Assembly: GCA_963601915.1 (NCBI GenBank) | Contig: CAVCGL010000034.1 | Span: 1-11,664, forward strand | Source: Butyricicoccus_A sp963601915 | GTDB taxonomy: Bacteria; Bacillota; Clostridia; Oscillospirales; Butyricicoccaceae | Direction: 5' to 3' | Length of the DNA stretch: 11,664 bases | Shown: positions 1 through 6,789 of the stretch, in pieces | Layout: each line of letters begins with the position of its first letter | Position numbering within the stretch: position 1 is the first letter of the stretch | Made by a program: the position numbers and the translations under genes | Notes under the pieces: model-generated | The model's input: the letters and a program-made list of their open reading frames with translations, nothing else | The model's database searches: none | Told to the model about the DNA's origin: nothing

Positions 1-82
1 ACAGGATTCATACCGTTCAGATCGCTTAATTTTTATTTTTGTCTAACAAATGGGGGTCACTTCAGATTGCCGCGGCTTTTCT

Positions 83-1423
83 TTATGGTGCAAAATAATT
101 TTGTTTTCCCGAACGGATGAAATACTTTTGATGCATATACAAGGAGATCAGCAGCGTGCATACTTCTGCAATCGGTACGGCGATCCAAGCACCATTGATG
201 CCGAGAAAATGCGGAAGAGCCATCAGGCAAATCGTCGTAAAAATAAAGGTTCGGCAGAACGAGAGAATCGCGGATACTTTGCCGTTGGACAGAGCGGTAA
301 AGAAGCCTGAAGAGGTAATGTTGAATCCACTGAACAGAAAACTAATAGAAAATAGGCGGAAACCGGTCAATGCCAAGGGGAATGTCTCCGGATCATCGGT
401 GAATATGGTGATAATCGGACGGGACAACCCTTCCGCAGCACCCAGCAATACCACGGACGAGATCATAACAAAGGCAAAGGCGATGCGATACACGCGCTTG
501 AGCTGCACTTTGTCCTGCGCGCCGTATTGAAATCCGACAATCGGGGCAATGCCGATAGAAAATCCGAGATAAAACGAATTAAACAAAAACTCGCCATATA
601 ATAAAATGGTAATGGCGGCGACGCCATGTTCTCCGGCGATGCGCATCAACACAATATTGAACAGCACAGTGACAATCGCCATGGACAGCTGAGAGACCAT
701 TTCGGAAGAACCGTTGTAGCACGCTTGCAGTAATTCTCGTGTGTGAAAAGAGAATTTGGTAAAATGCAGTCCGTTTTTGTTCAAAAAGAAGAAGAACAGA
801 CCGACAATGGCAGGAATACACTGACCGATACATGTGGCGAAGGCAGCACCGGCAACGCCGAATTGGCAGACCGCAATGAGCACATAATCCAAAACGGCAT
901 TGCATATACCCGCGCCGATAGTTAAAGCCAGACCGAGATTCGGACGACCTGCCGTTACAAGATAGGATTGAAACAAAGCCTGAAGCATACAGGCGGGGAC
1001 AAACAGTCCTAAGATGCGCAGATATGTATTGCAATCGCTGAGCAAAATGTCGCTGGCACCTAGAAAACGGGAAAGCGGTGTGGTAAAGGCTAAGATAAAC
1101 ACCAGAAACAGAATGCTCAGACCGATAGCAACACAGACAAACTGTGTCAGACAGGCATTTGCTTTCTGGGGTCGATTTTCACCCAAATAGCGGCTGATAA
1201 TGGCATTGCCGCCGGTGGCGAGCATGGTTGCCACGGCAATGGCAACGTTGATAACTGGAAAGACGATATTGATGGAGGACAGCGCATTACTGCCGACAAA
1301 ACGAGAGACAAAAATACCGTCCACAATCGTATACAGCGACATAAACATCATCATGATGATAGACGGCGCTGCAAATGTTAATAGAGACCAAGGCGTAAAT
1401 CGCTGGTTGAGCGATGAACTCAT
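83..1423 (-). CDS. MATE-family multidrug/cation efflux transporter
   Basis: 446-residue integral membrane protein of the MATE family, which exports cationic drugs or metabolites in exchange for Na+ or H+. The sequence is almost wholly hydrophobic segments, consistent with about 12 transmembrane helices in two homologous halves (roughly residues 10-225 and 235-440). The first helix region holds the family-like stretch SLYTIVDGIFVSRFVG and the glycine-rich ATGGNAIISRYLG follows; the second half has the matching GFQYGAQ turn. Length is normal for the family (about 450). The ATG start is preceded by AAGGAG 11 nt upstream, and the stop is TAA. It is divergent from a MerR-type regulator, and its promoter has the 19-bp spacer and dyad expected for MerR activation, so it is probably drug-inducible. 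The substrate cannot be predicted. No convincing terminator is visible in the 82 bp between the stop and the window edge. Confidence 0.93.
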   Translation of the reverse strand: MSSSLNQRFTPWSLLTFAAPSIIMMMFMSLYTIVDGIFVSRFVGSNALSSINIVFPVINVAIAVATMLATGGNAIISRYLGENRPQKANACLTQFVCVAIGLSILFLVFILAFTTPLSRFLGASDILLSDCNTYLRILGLFVPACMLQALFQSYLVTAGRPNLGLALTIGAGICNAVLDYVLIAVCQFGVAGAAFATCIGQCIPAIVGLFFFFLNKNGLHFTKFSFHTRELLQACYNGSSEMVSQLSMAIVTVLFNIVLMRIAGEHGVAAITILLYGEFLFNSFYLGFSIGIAPIVGFQYGAQDKVQLKRVYRIAFAFVMISSVVLLGAAEGLSRPIITIFTDDPETFPLALTGFRLFSISFLFSGFNITSSGFFTALSNGKVSAILSFCRTFIFTTICLMALPHFLGINGAWIAVPIAEVCTLLISLYMHQKYFIRSGKQNYFAP

Positions 1424-1467
1424 AAAAAGAAAAGCTCCTTTCTGTCATGGTTTGCTTGACATTTGAC

Positions 1468-1498
1468 AGTATATCCTATAGGGTAACCCTATAGTCAA
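1468..1498 (-). promoter_or_regulatory. MerR-type promoter of the MATE gene (19-bp spacer)
   Basis: On the minus strand the -35 box TTGACT (1498-1493) and the -10 box TATACT (1473-1468) are separated by exactly 19 bp (1474-1492), instead of the usual 17. A lengthened spacer with an operator dyad inside it is the signature of promoters activated by DNA-twisting MerR-family proteins. Transcription should start near 1461, giving a leader of about 38 nt with the AAGGAG ribosome site at 1440-1435. Confidence 0.85.
1476..1494. promoter_or_regulatory. MerR operator dyad
   Basis: CTATAGGGTAACCCTATAG is a perfect inverted repeat with 9-bp arms around a single central base at 1485. It covers most of the spacer of the MATE promoter, the normal binding position of MerR, BmrR and BltR dimers. 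The same site lies about 30 bp before the merR start codon, so it may also autoregulate merR. Two TTGACA hexamers on the plus strand (1456-1461 and 1463-1468) could serve as a merR -35, but no clean plus-strand -10 is visible. Confidence 0.85.
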
Positions 1499-1522
1499 GA
1501 GGAAACGGAGAAAAAAGAAACA

Positions 1523-2344
1523 ATGAATCGAAATCTTTACATGACAACAGGAGAGTTTGCCAAATTGATGGGCGTGACGAAAGAAACCCTGTTTCACTAT
1601 GATGAAATAGGACTGTTTTGTCCGGAAGTCGTGACGGAACGCGGGTATCGGCAGTACTCTGTCAATCAAGTCGAAGTGATGGACACGATCCTCATGCTGA
1701 GAGAATTGGGAATGCCGCTCAAAGAAATTCGAGAATTTATGCGCCATCGCAGTGCGCAACGCATTTTGCAAGTGTTTGCACAGCGAGAAAAGCAATTGGA
1801 TCAACAGATCAAAAAGTTACAGCAGATGAAAGAATGGATGGCGCAGAGAACGCGGAAAATCCAAGCGATTCAAGACCTGCGCACAGAAGAAATTTCTATA
1901 CAGACCTTTCCGGAGCGATATTATTTGTACGCTTCCATATCACCGGATGACGAATGGGAGTATTATCAAAAGACCGGAGAAATGATTTTTGAACTAGAAC
2001 GGGAAGGAAAGCAGATGGATTATGACCTTGCCTATATTCAGCACGAAGAAAATTTGGATGGCGGCTTGTATGATGTCTATGATACGGCGGGATTGCTGCT
2101 GGACGAAAAGCCGAACAAACCGCATTGCCTGACGTTTCCGGCGGGAGAATATTTGACAGCCTATCATGTCGGTCATTGGAATACAATGTCTGAAGCCTAT
2201 GAACGACTGTTCGCCTATAAAAAAACACAAAATCTCCAGACAGATGGTATCTATCTGGAGCATTTTGTGGTGGATAACTTTGTGGTGGATTCCATAGACG
2301 AATTTGTCACGGAAATTTCTGTGCGAATTATACGATGCTCATGA
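1523..2344 (+). CDS. MerR-family transcriptional activator with GyrI-like ligand domain
   Basis: 273-residue regulator. Residues 7-75 form the MerR winged-helix domain: helix-turn-helix at about 8-27 (TTGEFAKLMGVTKETLFHYD), wing around ERGYRQYS (39-46), then the MLRELGMPLKEI helix. A glutamine/lysine-rich dimerisation coiled coil spans about 78-115. The remaining roughly 155 residues fit the GyrI-like effector-binding domain found in BmrR and BltR, which binds bulky cationic or aromatic compounds. There is no metal-binding cysteine cluster, so this is not a metal or redox sensor. The start ATG follows a GGAG 12 nt upstream. It is divergent from the MATE pump, whose promoter carries a MerR dyad, so it most likely activates the pump on ligand binding, as BltR/blt does. 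Its last 17 bp overlap the convergent reductase gene, and its 3' coding region carries a minus-strand terminator-like hairpin. Confidence 0.92.
   Translation: MNRNLYMTTGEFAKLMGVTKETLFHYDEIGLFCPEVVTERGYRQYSVNQVEVMDTILMLRELGMPLKEIREFMRHRSAQRILQVFAQREKQLDQQIKKLQQMKEWMAQRTRKIQAIQDLRTEEISIQTFPERYYLYASISPDDEWEYYQKTGEMIFELEREGKQMDYDLAYIQHEENLDGGLYDVYDTAGLLLDEKPNKPHCLTFPAGEYLTAYHVGHWNTMSEAYERLFAYKKTQNLQTDGIYLEHFVVDNFVVDSIDEFVTEISVRIIRCS
2221..2260 (-). terminator. Rho-independent terminator of the reductase, inside merR
   Basis: A hairpin of 7 bp (CTCCAGA 2234-2240 with TCTGGAG 2254-2260), one C/A mismatch, then 4 bp (AGAT/ATCT) closes on a 3-nt GGT loop. Read on the minus strand the stem is followed by ATTTTGTGTTTTTTT, a long U-rich tail. 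On the plus strand the tail is only CATTTTG, so the element points toward minus-strand transcription. It begins 68 nt past the stop of the aldo/keto reductase and lies wholly within codons of merR. Confidence 0.7.
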
Positions 2345-3167
2345 ACCATTCAACGGTCTGCGGATCGTAGTGCGAGAAGAACAGGCTCTTGCCGGTGTCC
2401 AATGCTTCGATGCGTGCCATTTCCTCATCGGTCAGGGCAAAATCAAAAACGTTGAAGTTTTCTTCCATACGTTCCTTGTGAACGGACTTCGGAATGAGGA
2501 CGACATCGCTTTGCAGCAGGAAGCGCAGGGCGACCTGTGCGGCGGATTTGCCGTGTGCAGCGGCAATATCCTTGAGAACCGGATTGTTGAAGTAGTCATT
2601 CTTGCCTTCTGCAAACGGGCCCCAAGACATAATCTGTGTGCCGTTTTTCTTGAGGTATTCCTTGGCAATTTTTTGTTGCTGGAATACGTGGGTTTCCACC
2701 TGATTGACAGCCGGCTTGATTTCTGCAAAATGCGTCAGATCCAAGTAGCGGTCTGGATAGAAGTTGGAAACACCGATGGCACGAACCTTGCCTGCGCGGT
2801 ATGCTTCTTCCATGGCACGATAGGTTCCGTAGTAATCACCGAACGGCTGATGAATCAGCAACAGATCAATATAATCGGTCTGGAGCTTGCGCAGAGATTC
2901 TTCAATAGAAGCCTTTGCCTTTTGATAACCGGCATTGGAAATCCAAATCTTGGTGGTGATAAACAGATCCTCTCGCGGCAGACCGCACTTTTGGATGGCA
3001 TTGCCGACACCTTCTTCGTTGCCGTATGCCTGTGCGGTGTCAATGCTGCGATAGCCTACTTCGATGGCTTCCAGCACACAACGCTCTGTGTCCTCCGGTG
3101 GGGTCTGATACACACCATAACCCAGCTGCGGCATTTTCACGCCGTTGTTCAGTGTTACATAATCCAT
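2328..3167 (-). CDS. Aldo/keto reductase
   Basis: NAD(P)H-dependent cytosolic oxidoreductase of the AKR superfamily that reduces aldehydes or ketones to alcohols, with a single TIM barrel. From the start chosen here it has 279 residues, close to the usual 275-285 of the small bacterial (AKR5-like) enzymes such as 2,5-diketo-gluconate reductases. The catalytic tetrad is complete: Asp43 and Tyr48 in SIDTAQAYGNE, Lys73 in ITTKIW, His106 in LIHQP. The C-terminal part has the cofactor motif VVLIPKSVHKERMEEN. An ATG two codons further upstream (3173) is in frame, but AAGGAGG (3182-3176) lies only 2 nt from it and 8 nt from the ATG at 3167, so 3167 is preferred. It is divergent from a LysR regulator, its probable controller, and convergent with merR, with a 17-bp tail overlap. 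The physiological substrate is unknown. Confidence 0.93.
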   Translation of the reverse strand: MDYVTLNNGVKMPQLGYGVYQTPPEDTERCVLEAIEVGYRSIDTAQAYGNEEGVGNAIQKCGLPREDLFITTKIWISNAGYQKAKASIEESLRKLQTDYIDLLLIHQPFGDYYGTYRAMEEAYRAGKVRAIGVSNFYPDRYLDLTHFAEIKPAVNQVETHVFQQQKIAKEYLKKNGTQIMSWGPFAEGKNDYFNNPVLKDIAAAHGKSAAQVALRFLLQSDVVLIPKSVHKERMEENFNVFDFALTDEEMARIEALDTGKSLFFSHYDPQTVEWFMSIV

Positions 3168-3218
3168 AATCATATCCTCCTTGCATCAATGATCTTACTG
3201 TCTATAGTTTACATGTGT

Positions 3219-3247
3219 TTGACTCCGTTGTACAATAGCAATATCGG
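3219..3247 (+). promoter_or_regulatory. Candidate lysR promoter
   Basis: TTGACT (3219-3224), a 17-bp spacer, then TATCGG (3242-3247). The -35 is 5/6 and the -10 is weak (3/6). It would start transcription near 3254, about 35 nt before the lysR start codon. A reductase promoter on the opposite strand is also expected in this gap (minus-strand TTGTAC, 18-bp spacer, TAAACT is possible) but is not clear. Confidence 0.45.
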
Positions 3248-3255
3248 AATCTATC

Positions 3256-3270
3256 ATTCATATTATGAAT
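3256..3270. promoter_or_regulatory. Candidate LysR-type box (T-N11-A palindrome)
   Basis: ATTCATATTATGAAT has perfect 7-bp arms around a central T and contains T3257-N11-A3269, the consensus pattern of LysR-family binding sites. It overlaps the predicted transcription start of lysR, a position that fits negative autoregulation, and lies in the gap shared with the divergent reductase. Confidence 0.55.
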
Positions 3271-3288
3271 AGTAAAGGAGAAGAGGCA

Positions 3289-4125
3289 ATGCTTGATTTG
3301 TTGGAATTACAGCAGTTTGTGACGTTTGCAGACTGTGGAACCCTATCGAAAGCGGCAGAACAGCTGCATATTTCTCAGCCAACCCTGACACGCCAAATGC
3401 ATCATGTGGAAGATGCATTTGGCGTGTCGTTGTTCACGAGAGGAAAGAATCGCATCGCCTGCAATGAGACCGGTCTGCGGGCAGTCGCGTATGCGCGGAA
3501 GCTGTTGGAGGAGGCAGACCATGCCGTACAGATGGTGCAGGCATTTGACAGAAGTCTTCACACTATCCATGTCTCATCCTGCGCACCTGCGCCGTTGTGG
3601 TCGCTGTTGCCTGCGCTGACCGCTCGGTATCCAGACAATACGATTTCGTCAAAATTGGAAGATGTGTCAACGATTGTCGAGCAGGTCGTGTCCGGCAGCT
3701 GTGAAATTGGCATCCTGCCGTATGCCTTTGCCGATGAACGCTTGCTTGTTGTCCCGTTTTTGCGGGAACAACTGTCGGTTTGTGTGCCGAATAACCATCC
3801 GTTGGCGCGGGAAAAAACGCTGACCTTTGAACAGATCAATGGATTCAATTGCTTGGTGCGCGATCAGCTTGGTTTTTGGAGCAATTTGTGCCATGAGAAA
3901 ATGCCTGCCTCGAAATTTCTCGTGCAGACAGATGCATTTGCCCTGGAAGAATTGATTCGGAGTTCTACGCTGCTGTGCTTTACCACGAATTTGGCTGGAT
4001 TGGAAGAGCAAGAGGTTTTGCAGGACAGAATGATTATTCCGCTTGTCGATAAAGAGGCAACGGCGGCGTATCAATTGATTTGCTTGCCGAAAAATAAAGG
4101 GCTGTTGAAGCAGTATAATATATAA
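3289..4125 (+). CDS. LysR-family transcriptional regulator
   Basis: 278-residue regulator. The N-terminal winged HTH covers about residues 1-60, with the typical LysR motif FADCGTLSKAAEQLHISQPTL (helix-turn-helix about 17-38) followed by FGVSLFTRGKNRI. Residues from about 85 onward form the periplasmic-binding-protein-like effector domain (for example HVSSCAPAPLWSLLPAL and the VPNNHPLAREKTLTFEQING stretch). It is slightly shorter than the usual 290-300. An in-frame ATG at 3265 exists, but AAAGGAG (3274-3280) lies 8 nt before the ATG at 3289, so that start is chosen. LysR proteins usually control the divergently transcribed neighbour, here the aldo/keto reductase. The co-inducer cannot be inferred. 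Confidence 0.93.
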   Translation: MLDLLELQQFVTFADCGTLSKAAEQLHISQPTLTRQMHHVEDAFGVSLFTRGKNRIACNETGLRAVAYARKLLEEADHAVQMVQAFDRSLHTIHVSSCAPAPLWSLLPALTARYPDNTISSKLEDVSTIVEQVVSGSCEIGILPYAFADERLLVVPFLREQLSVCVPNNHPLAREKTLTFEQINGFNCLVRDQLGFWSNLCHEKMPASKFLVQTDAFALEELIRSSTLLCFTTNLAGLEEQEVLQDRMIIPLVDKEATAAYQLICLPKNKGLLKQYNI

Positions 4126-4128
4126 TTG

Positions 4129-4157
4129 TTGACAATGGAGAGTGCATCGAATATAAT
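4129..4157 (+). promoter_or_regulatory. Consensus sigma-A promoter for the lipoprotein gene
   Basis: TTGACA (4129-4134), exactly 17 bp, then TATAAT (4152-4157): a full match to both consensus hexamers with ideal spacing. The -35 begins 4 bp after the lysR stop codon. Transcription should start near 4164, leaving a leader of about 155 nt before the lipoprotein start codon. Confidence 0.85.
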
Positions 4158-4320
4158 AATACACACAAAATAAGCTGGTATATAGCCGTAGTTTTTGTGC
4201 GTTTGGACGAAGGCTGGATGTTTTATGGAGTTGCTCGTGCGAATGGAGAGGTGATTTCTAGATAGAAAACAGTTCTGACTGACACAATAAGCATTATATT
4301 GAAAAATAGGGAGCATATCT

Positions 4321-4926
4321 ATGAAAAAAAGAGTTTTTTCTACGGTTTTGCTGCTGTCGGTTCTTGCTCTGCTTATGTCAAGCTGTGGAACACCGAAGCA
4401 AGAGAAGGAATCTGTGGTTCAAGAACAGCAGGCGGAGCAGACTTCAGTATTCTTGGAAAAATGTTCGTTGACGCTGCCTGTGTGCACAGTATCTATGAAT
4501 ACACCAGACAATGAAATAGCAATTCAAGAAAAGTATGGTCTCACGCTTGACGAATGGAATGCTCTTGCGAATGATTCTGATAGCTTTTTGCAATTGAATA
4601 TTCAAGAGTGTTCGGATCCAGATACCAGCGTGAATGCTGAAGCCACGATTACGGCAAACGGTGTTATAGATACGATGTCTCTGACAGGCAGGCTCACAGA
4701 AATACAGTTGGACAATGGAGATCAATGCTTTGCCGGTGGTTTATCCGGATATTTGAACGGAAACAATTCACAGGAAAATGCGGTTACGCTGTCCGTGAAT
4801 TATGATAAGACTGCGCAGGTCTGTTATGTAACAGCACAGATTGGTGATACACTTTGTTTAGACTTCGGAACGCCTTTTGACGGACAGAGTGAGATATATC
4901 AAAAGTTGAAGGACGCACAGGCGTAA
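4321..4926 (+). CDS. Putative lipoprotein of unknown function
   Basis: 201 residues; family not recognised. The N-terminus is a lipoprotein signal peptide: positive MKKR, a hydrophobic core (about 5-18), then LLMSSC with Cys22 as the predicted lipidated residue. A charged, glutamine/glutamate-rich linker (about 24-42) follows, typical of a tether to the outer face of the membrane. The mature part (about 45-201) has no hydrophobic helix and alternates in a way that suggests a beta-rich extracytoplasmic domain. It has six further cysteines (48, 55, 97, 136, 168, 179), many for a small exported protein. The start is supported by AGGGAG (4308-4313), 7 nt upstream. It is monocistronic: its own consensus promoter lies upstream and a strong terminator follows 7 bp after the stop. 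The neighbours give no clue to its role. Confidence 0.85.
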   Translation: MKKRVFSTVLLLSVLALLMSSCGTPKQEKESVVQEQQAEQTSVFLEKCSLTLPVCTVSMNTPDNEIAIQEKYGLTLDEWNALANDSDSFLQLNIQECSDPDTSVNAEATITANGVIDTMSLTGRLTEIQLDNGDQCFAGGLSGYLNGNNSQENAVTLSVNYDKTAQVCYVTAQIGDTLCLDFGTPFDGQSEIYQKLKDAQA

Positions 4927-4933
4927 ATACATA

Positions 4934-4969
4934 ACGCATCGGATGAAACGAATCATCCGGTGCGTTTTT
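4934..4969 (+). terminator. Rho-independent terminator of the lipoprotein gene
   Basis: A 13-bp stem (4934-4946 with 4953-4965; one G-U wobble) with a 6-nt AACGAA loop, followed by a run of five T. It begins 7 bp past the lipoprotein stop. Confidence 0.9.
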
Positions 4970-4992
4970 GTCGGTCTTACATGCATAAAGCA

Positions 4993-5028
4993 ACAGAGCA
5001 GCTCGGGAAAATGAGCTGCTCTGTTTTT
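4993..5028. terminator. Second hairpin terminator, probably bidirectional
   Basis: A perfect 12-bp stem, ACAGAGCAGCTC (4993-5004) with GAGCTGCTCTGT (5013-5024), and an 8-nt loop. On the plus strand it ends in TTTTT, acting as a back-up to the preceding terminator. On the minus strand it lies 42 bp past the symporter stop but has only a weak U tail (TTGCTTTAT). No other terminator is visible for the symporter, so use in both directions is likely. Confidence 0.7.
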
Positions 5029-5069
5029 GGAAATATGAGAGAGAATAGAAAAAGTGGGGTAAATCTTAT

Positions 5070-6665
5070 TTAGCCAACTCCAAGTGGAGAGAAGGTGATG
5101 TAGATTGCTGCGAGAATCGCAAAGGTCACAACAACGACCGGAACGCGGAACTTCCACGGTGTCATATCGACAACTTCCAGATTCGGCAGTTCGTACGGAG
5201 TCTCGCGCGGCTTGAGCTTGGAGCAAGCCCACAGAAGAACGATGTCAACAACGAATGCAGTTACTTCGAAGTAGAGGAAGTGCAGCGGAACAGTGTTCAT
5301 CAGTACACCGTAAACGATGATGTGAACGACGATGGTGAGCTTCGGTGCGAAGTTCGGGATGTTCTTGTTGAGCATACCCATCATTGCGACAGCCAGAACC
5401 GGTACGCCGTAGTAGCCCCACATCTGATTCAGGAAGGTGCTGATGCCAGCCGGCAGATACATGAGGAACGGAGCGATAACGATGGAAGCCAGGCAAAGAA
5501 CGATGCCGAAGCGCTTTGCGATAACGATTTCCTGCTGTGCGGTGCGCTCCTTCTTGGAGATAACCGGCAGAATATCGAGGGTAAACAGCGTCATAGAGCT
5601 GTTCAGTACGGAGTTAAAGGACGACAGGATTGCGCCGAACATAACAGCTGCGAAGAATCCGAGAACCGGAGTCGGCAGAATGTCATGAACCAGAGTCGGG
5701 TAAGCCATGTCGAAATCAGTCAATACACCGCCGTCACGGATGCGCTGGATGATACCAGGCATTACGAGGAACAACGGGCAGAATACCAGAGCCAGACCGG
5801 AGAGAAGAGCACCCTTCTGTGCTTCCTTCAGGTTCTTTGCGCCGAGTACGCGCTGCATGATAGACTGGTTTGTGCAGTAGTAAGAAATGTGGTTGATGCT
5901 GCATCCGAGAATAATCATCGGCCACGGAATATCCGGTGCCTGTGCATCCCAAGACTTGATCGCATTCAGATGCTCCGGAGGTGCATCGCTGAGCATTCTC
6001 TGTACGCCGGTAACGAGGCTGCCTTCGCCGAGGATGACAAATGCCAGAATCGGAACGATGACAACAGCGCCGACGATAAAGATAACGCCGTTGAGCGAGT
6101 CAGATACTGCTACGGCCTTCAGACCGCCGAAGATTGCGTAGATGCCGCCGATAACGCCGAGGGCAACACACATGATGGTGATTGCGAGGAAACGGTTGCC
6201 GCCGACCAGATCGGTGACATTAAAGATACGCTCCATAGCTACCGAGCCAGCGTAAAGAACCAGCGGAAGCATGGTAACGATGTATGCTACGAGGAAGATA
6301 AAGGAAACCAGAACGCGGGTTGCGCGGTCATAACGGTTTTCCAAGAATTCCGGAATGGTGGTGATACCGAGTTTGAAGTAACGCGGTACGAAGAACAATG
6401 CCATCAACGTCAGTGCAACCGGGCACATGGTTTCCCAGCCCATTGCTGTGATACCAACGGCATATCCCTGTCCATTTCGGCCTACCAACTGTTCTGCTGA
6501 CAGGTTTGTCATCATCAGGGAACCGAAGATAACAATACCGGTCAGGCTTCGACCGCCCAGGAAGTAACCGTCCTGAGAGGTTTCATCTGTGCCGCGTGTC
6601 TTGAGCCAGCTGATAAAAGCAACCAGCGCTGTGACAGCGACAAAGGAAGCGAGTGTAAATACCAT
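5070..6665 (-). CDS. Sodium:solute symporter (SSS/SGLT-like sugar or polyol transporter)
   Basis: 531-residue inner-membrane symporter of the solute:sodium symporter family (about 13-14 helices), importing a substrate with Na+. The stretch YYCTNQSIMQRVLGAKNL (262-279) is the family signature. GAILSSFNSVLNSS (344-357) matches the Na2-site helix of vSGLT, with A345, S348 and S349 at the sodium-ligand positions. In MMTNLSAEQL (51-60) and WE (77-78), Asn54, Gln59 and Glu78 have the same spacing as the galactose contacts N64, Q69 and E88 that I recall for vSGLT, so a sugar or cyclitol substrate is favoured over amino acids or organic acids. The ATG at 6665 follows an AAGGA-type site. It is downstream of the TIM-barrel gene but separated by a terminator and its own AT-rich promoter. 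Substrate identity rests on the neighbouring catabolic genes. Confidence 0.92.
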   Translation of the reverse strand: MVFTLASFVAVTALVAFISWLKTRGTDETSQDGYFLGGRSLTGIVIFGSLMMTNLSAEQLVGRNGQGYAVGITAMGWETMCPVALTLMALFFVPRYFKLGITTIPEFLENRYDRATRVLVSFIFLVAYIVTMLPLVLYAGSVAMERIFNVTDLVGGNRFLAITIMCVALGVIGGIYAIFGGLKAVAVSDSLNGVIFIVGAVVIVPILAFVILGEGSLVTGVQRMLSDAPPEHLNAIKSWDAQAPDIPWPMIILGCSINHISYYCTNQSIMQRVLGAKNLKEAQKGALLSGLALVFCPLFLVMPGIIQRIRDGGVLTDFDMAYPTLVHDILPTPVLGFFAAVMFGAILSSFNSVLNSSMTLFTLDILPVISKKERTAQQEIVIAKRFGIVLCLASIVIAPFLMYLPAGISTFLNQMWGYYGVPVLAVAMMGMLNKNIPNFAPKLTIVVHIIVYGVLMNTVPLHFLYFEVTAFVVDIVLLWACSKLKPRETPYELPNLEVVDMTPWKFRVPVVVVTFAILAAIYITFSPLGVG

Positions 6666-6749
6666 GATATTTTTCCTTTCCTAACTTCACTTACTTTATG
6701 TTTTATTCTTTCCTAATTCTTTGGCTCTTTCAATTCTTATAAATCTAGA

Positions 6750-6781
6750 ATTATACATATATAAATAAATATCTATGTATA
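6750..6781 (-). promoter_or_regulatory. Symporter promoter with AT-rich palindrome
   Basis: On the minus strand TATAAT (6755-6750) is a perfect -10. The hexamer 17 bp upstream (ACATAG) is a poor -35, suggesting dependence on an activator. An inverted repeat covers this whole stretch (6752-6763 with 6770-6781, 12-bp arms with one mismatch, 6-bp centre AATAAA) and runs from the -35 zone into the -10. Its outer arms are TATACATA/TATGTATA. Confidence 0.5.
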
Positions 6782-6789
6782 TAAGGTGG

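Noticed and set aside
1..82. Possible terminator after the MATE gene
   Set aside because: Only short 5-bp pairings and A/T runs are visible (for example TTTGT/ACAAA). No stable stem with a U tail reads on the minus strand.
2304..3272. Plus-strand open frame (322 codons) opposite the reductase
   Set aside because: It is antisense to an aldo/keto reductase with a complete catalytic tetrad, and it ends in the regulatory gap.
4160..4265. Small peptide genes in the lipoprotein leader
   Set aside because: Only a weak AAGG precedes ATG 4218, and the other frame lacks a start codon. It is kept as a possibility under findings, not annotated.
5280..6500. Long plus-strand open frame (406 codons) opposite the symporter
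   Set aside because: It lies wholly antisense to a clear SGLT-like gene, its product is polar and low in family-like motifs, and it has no convincing ribosome site. It arises from the codon bias of the real gene.
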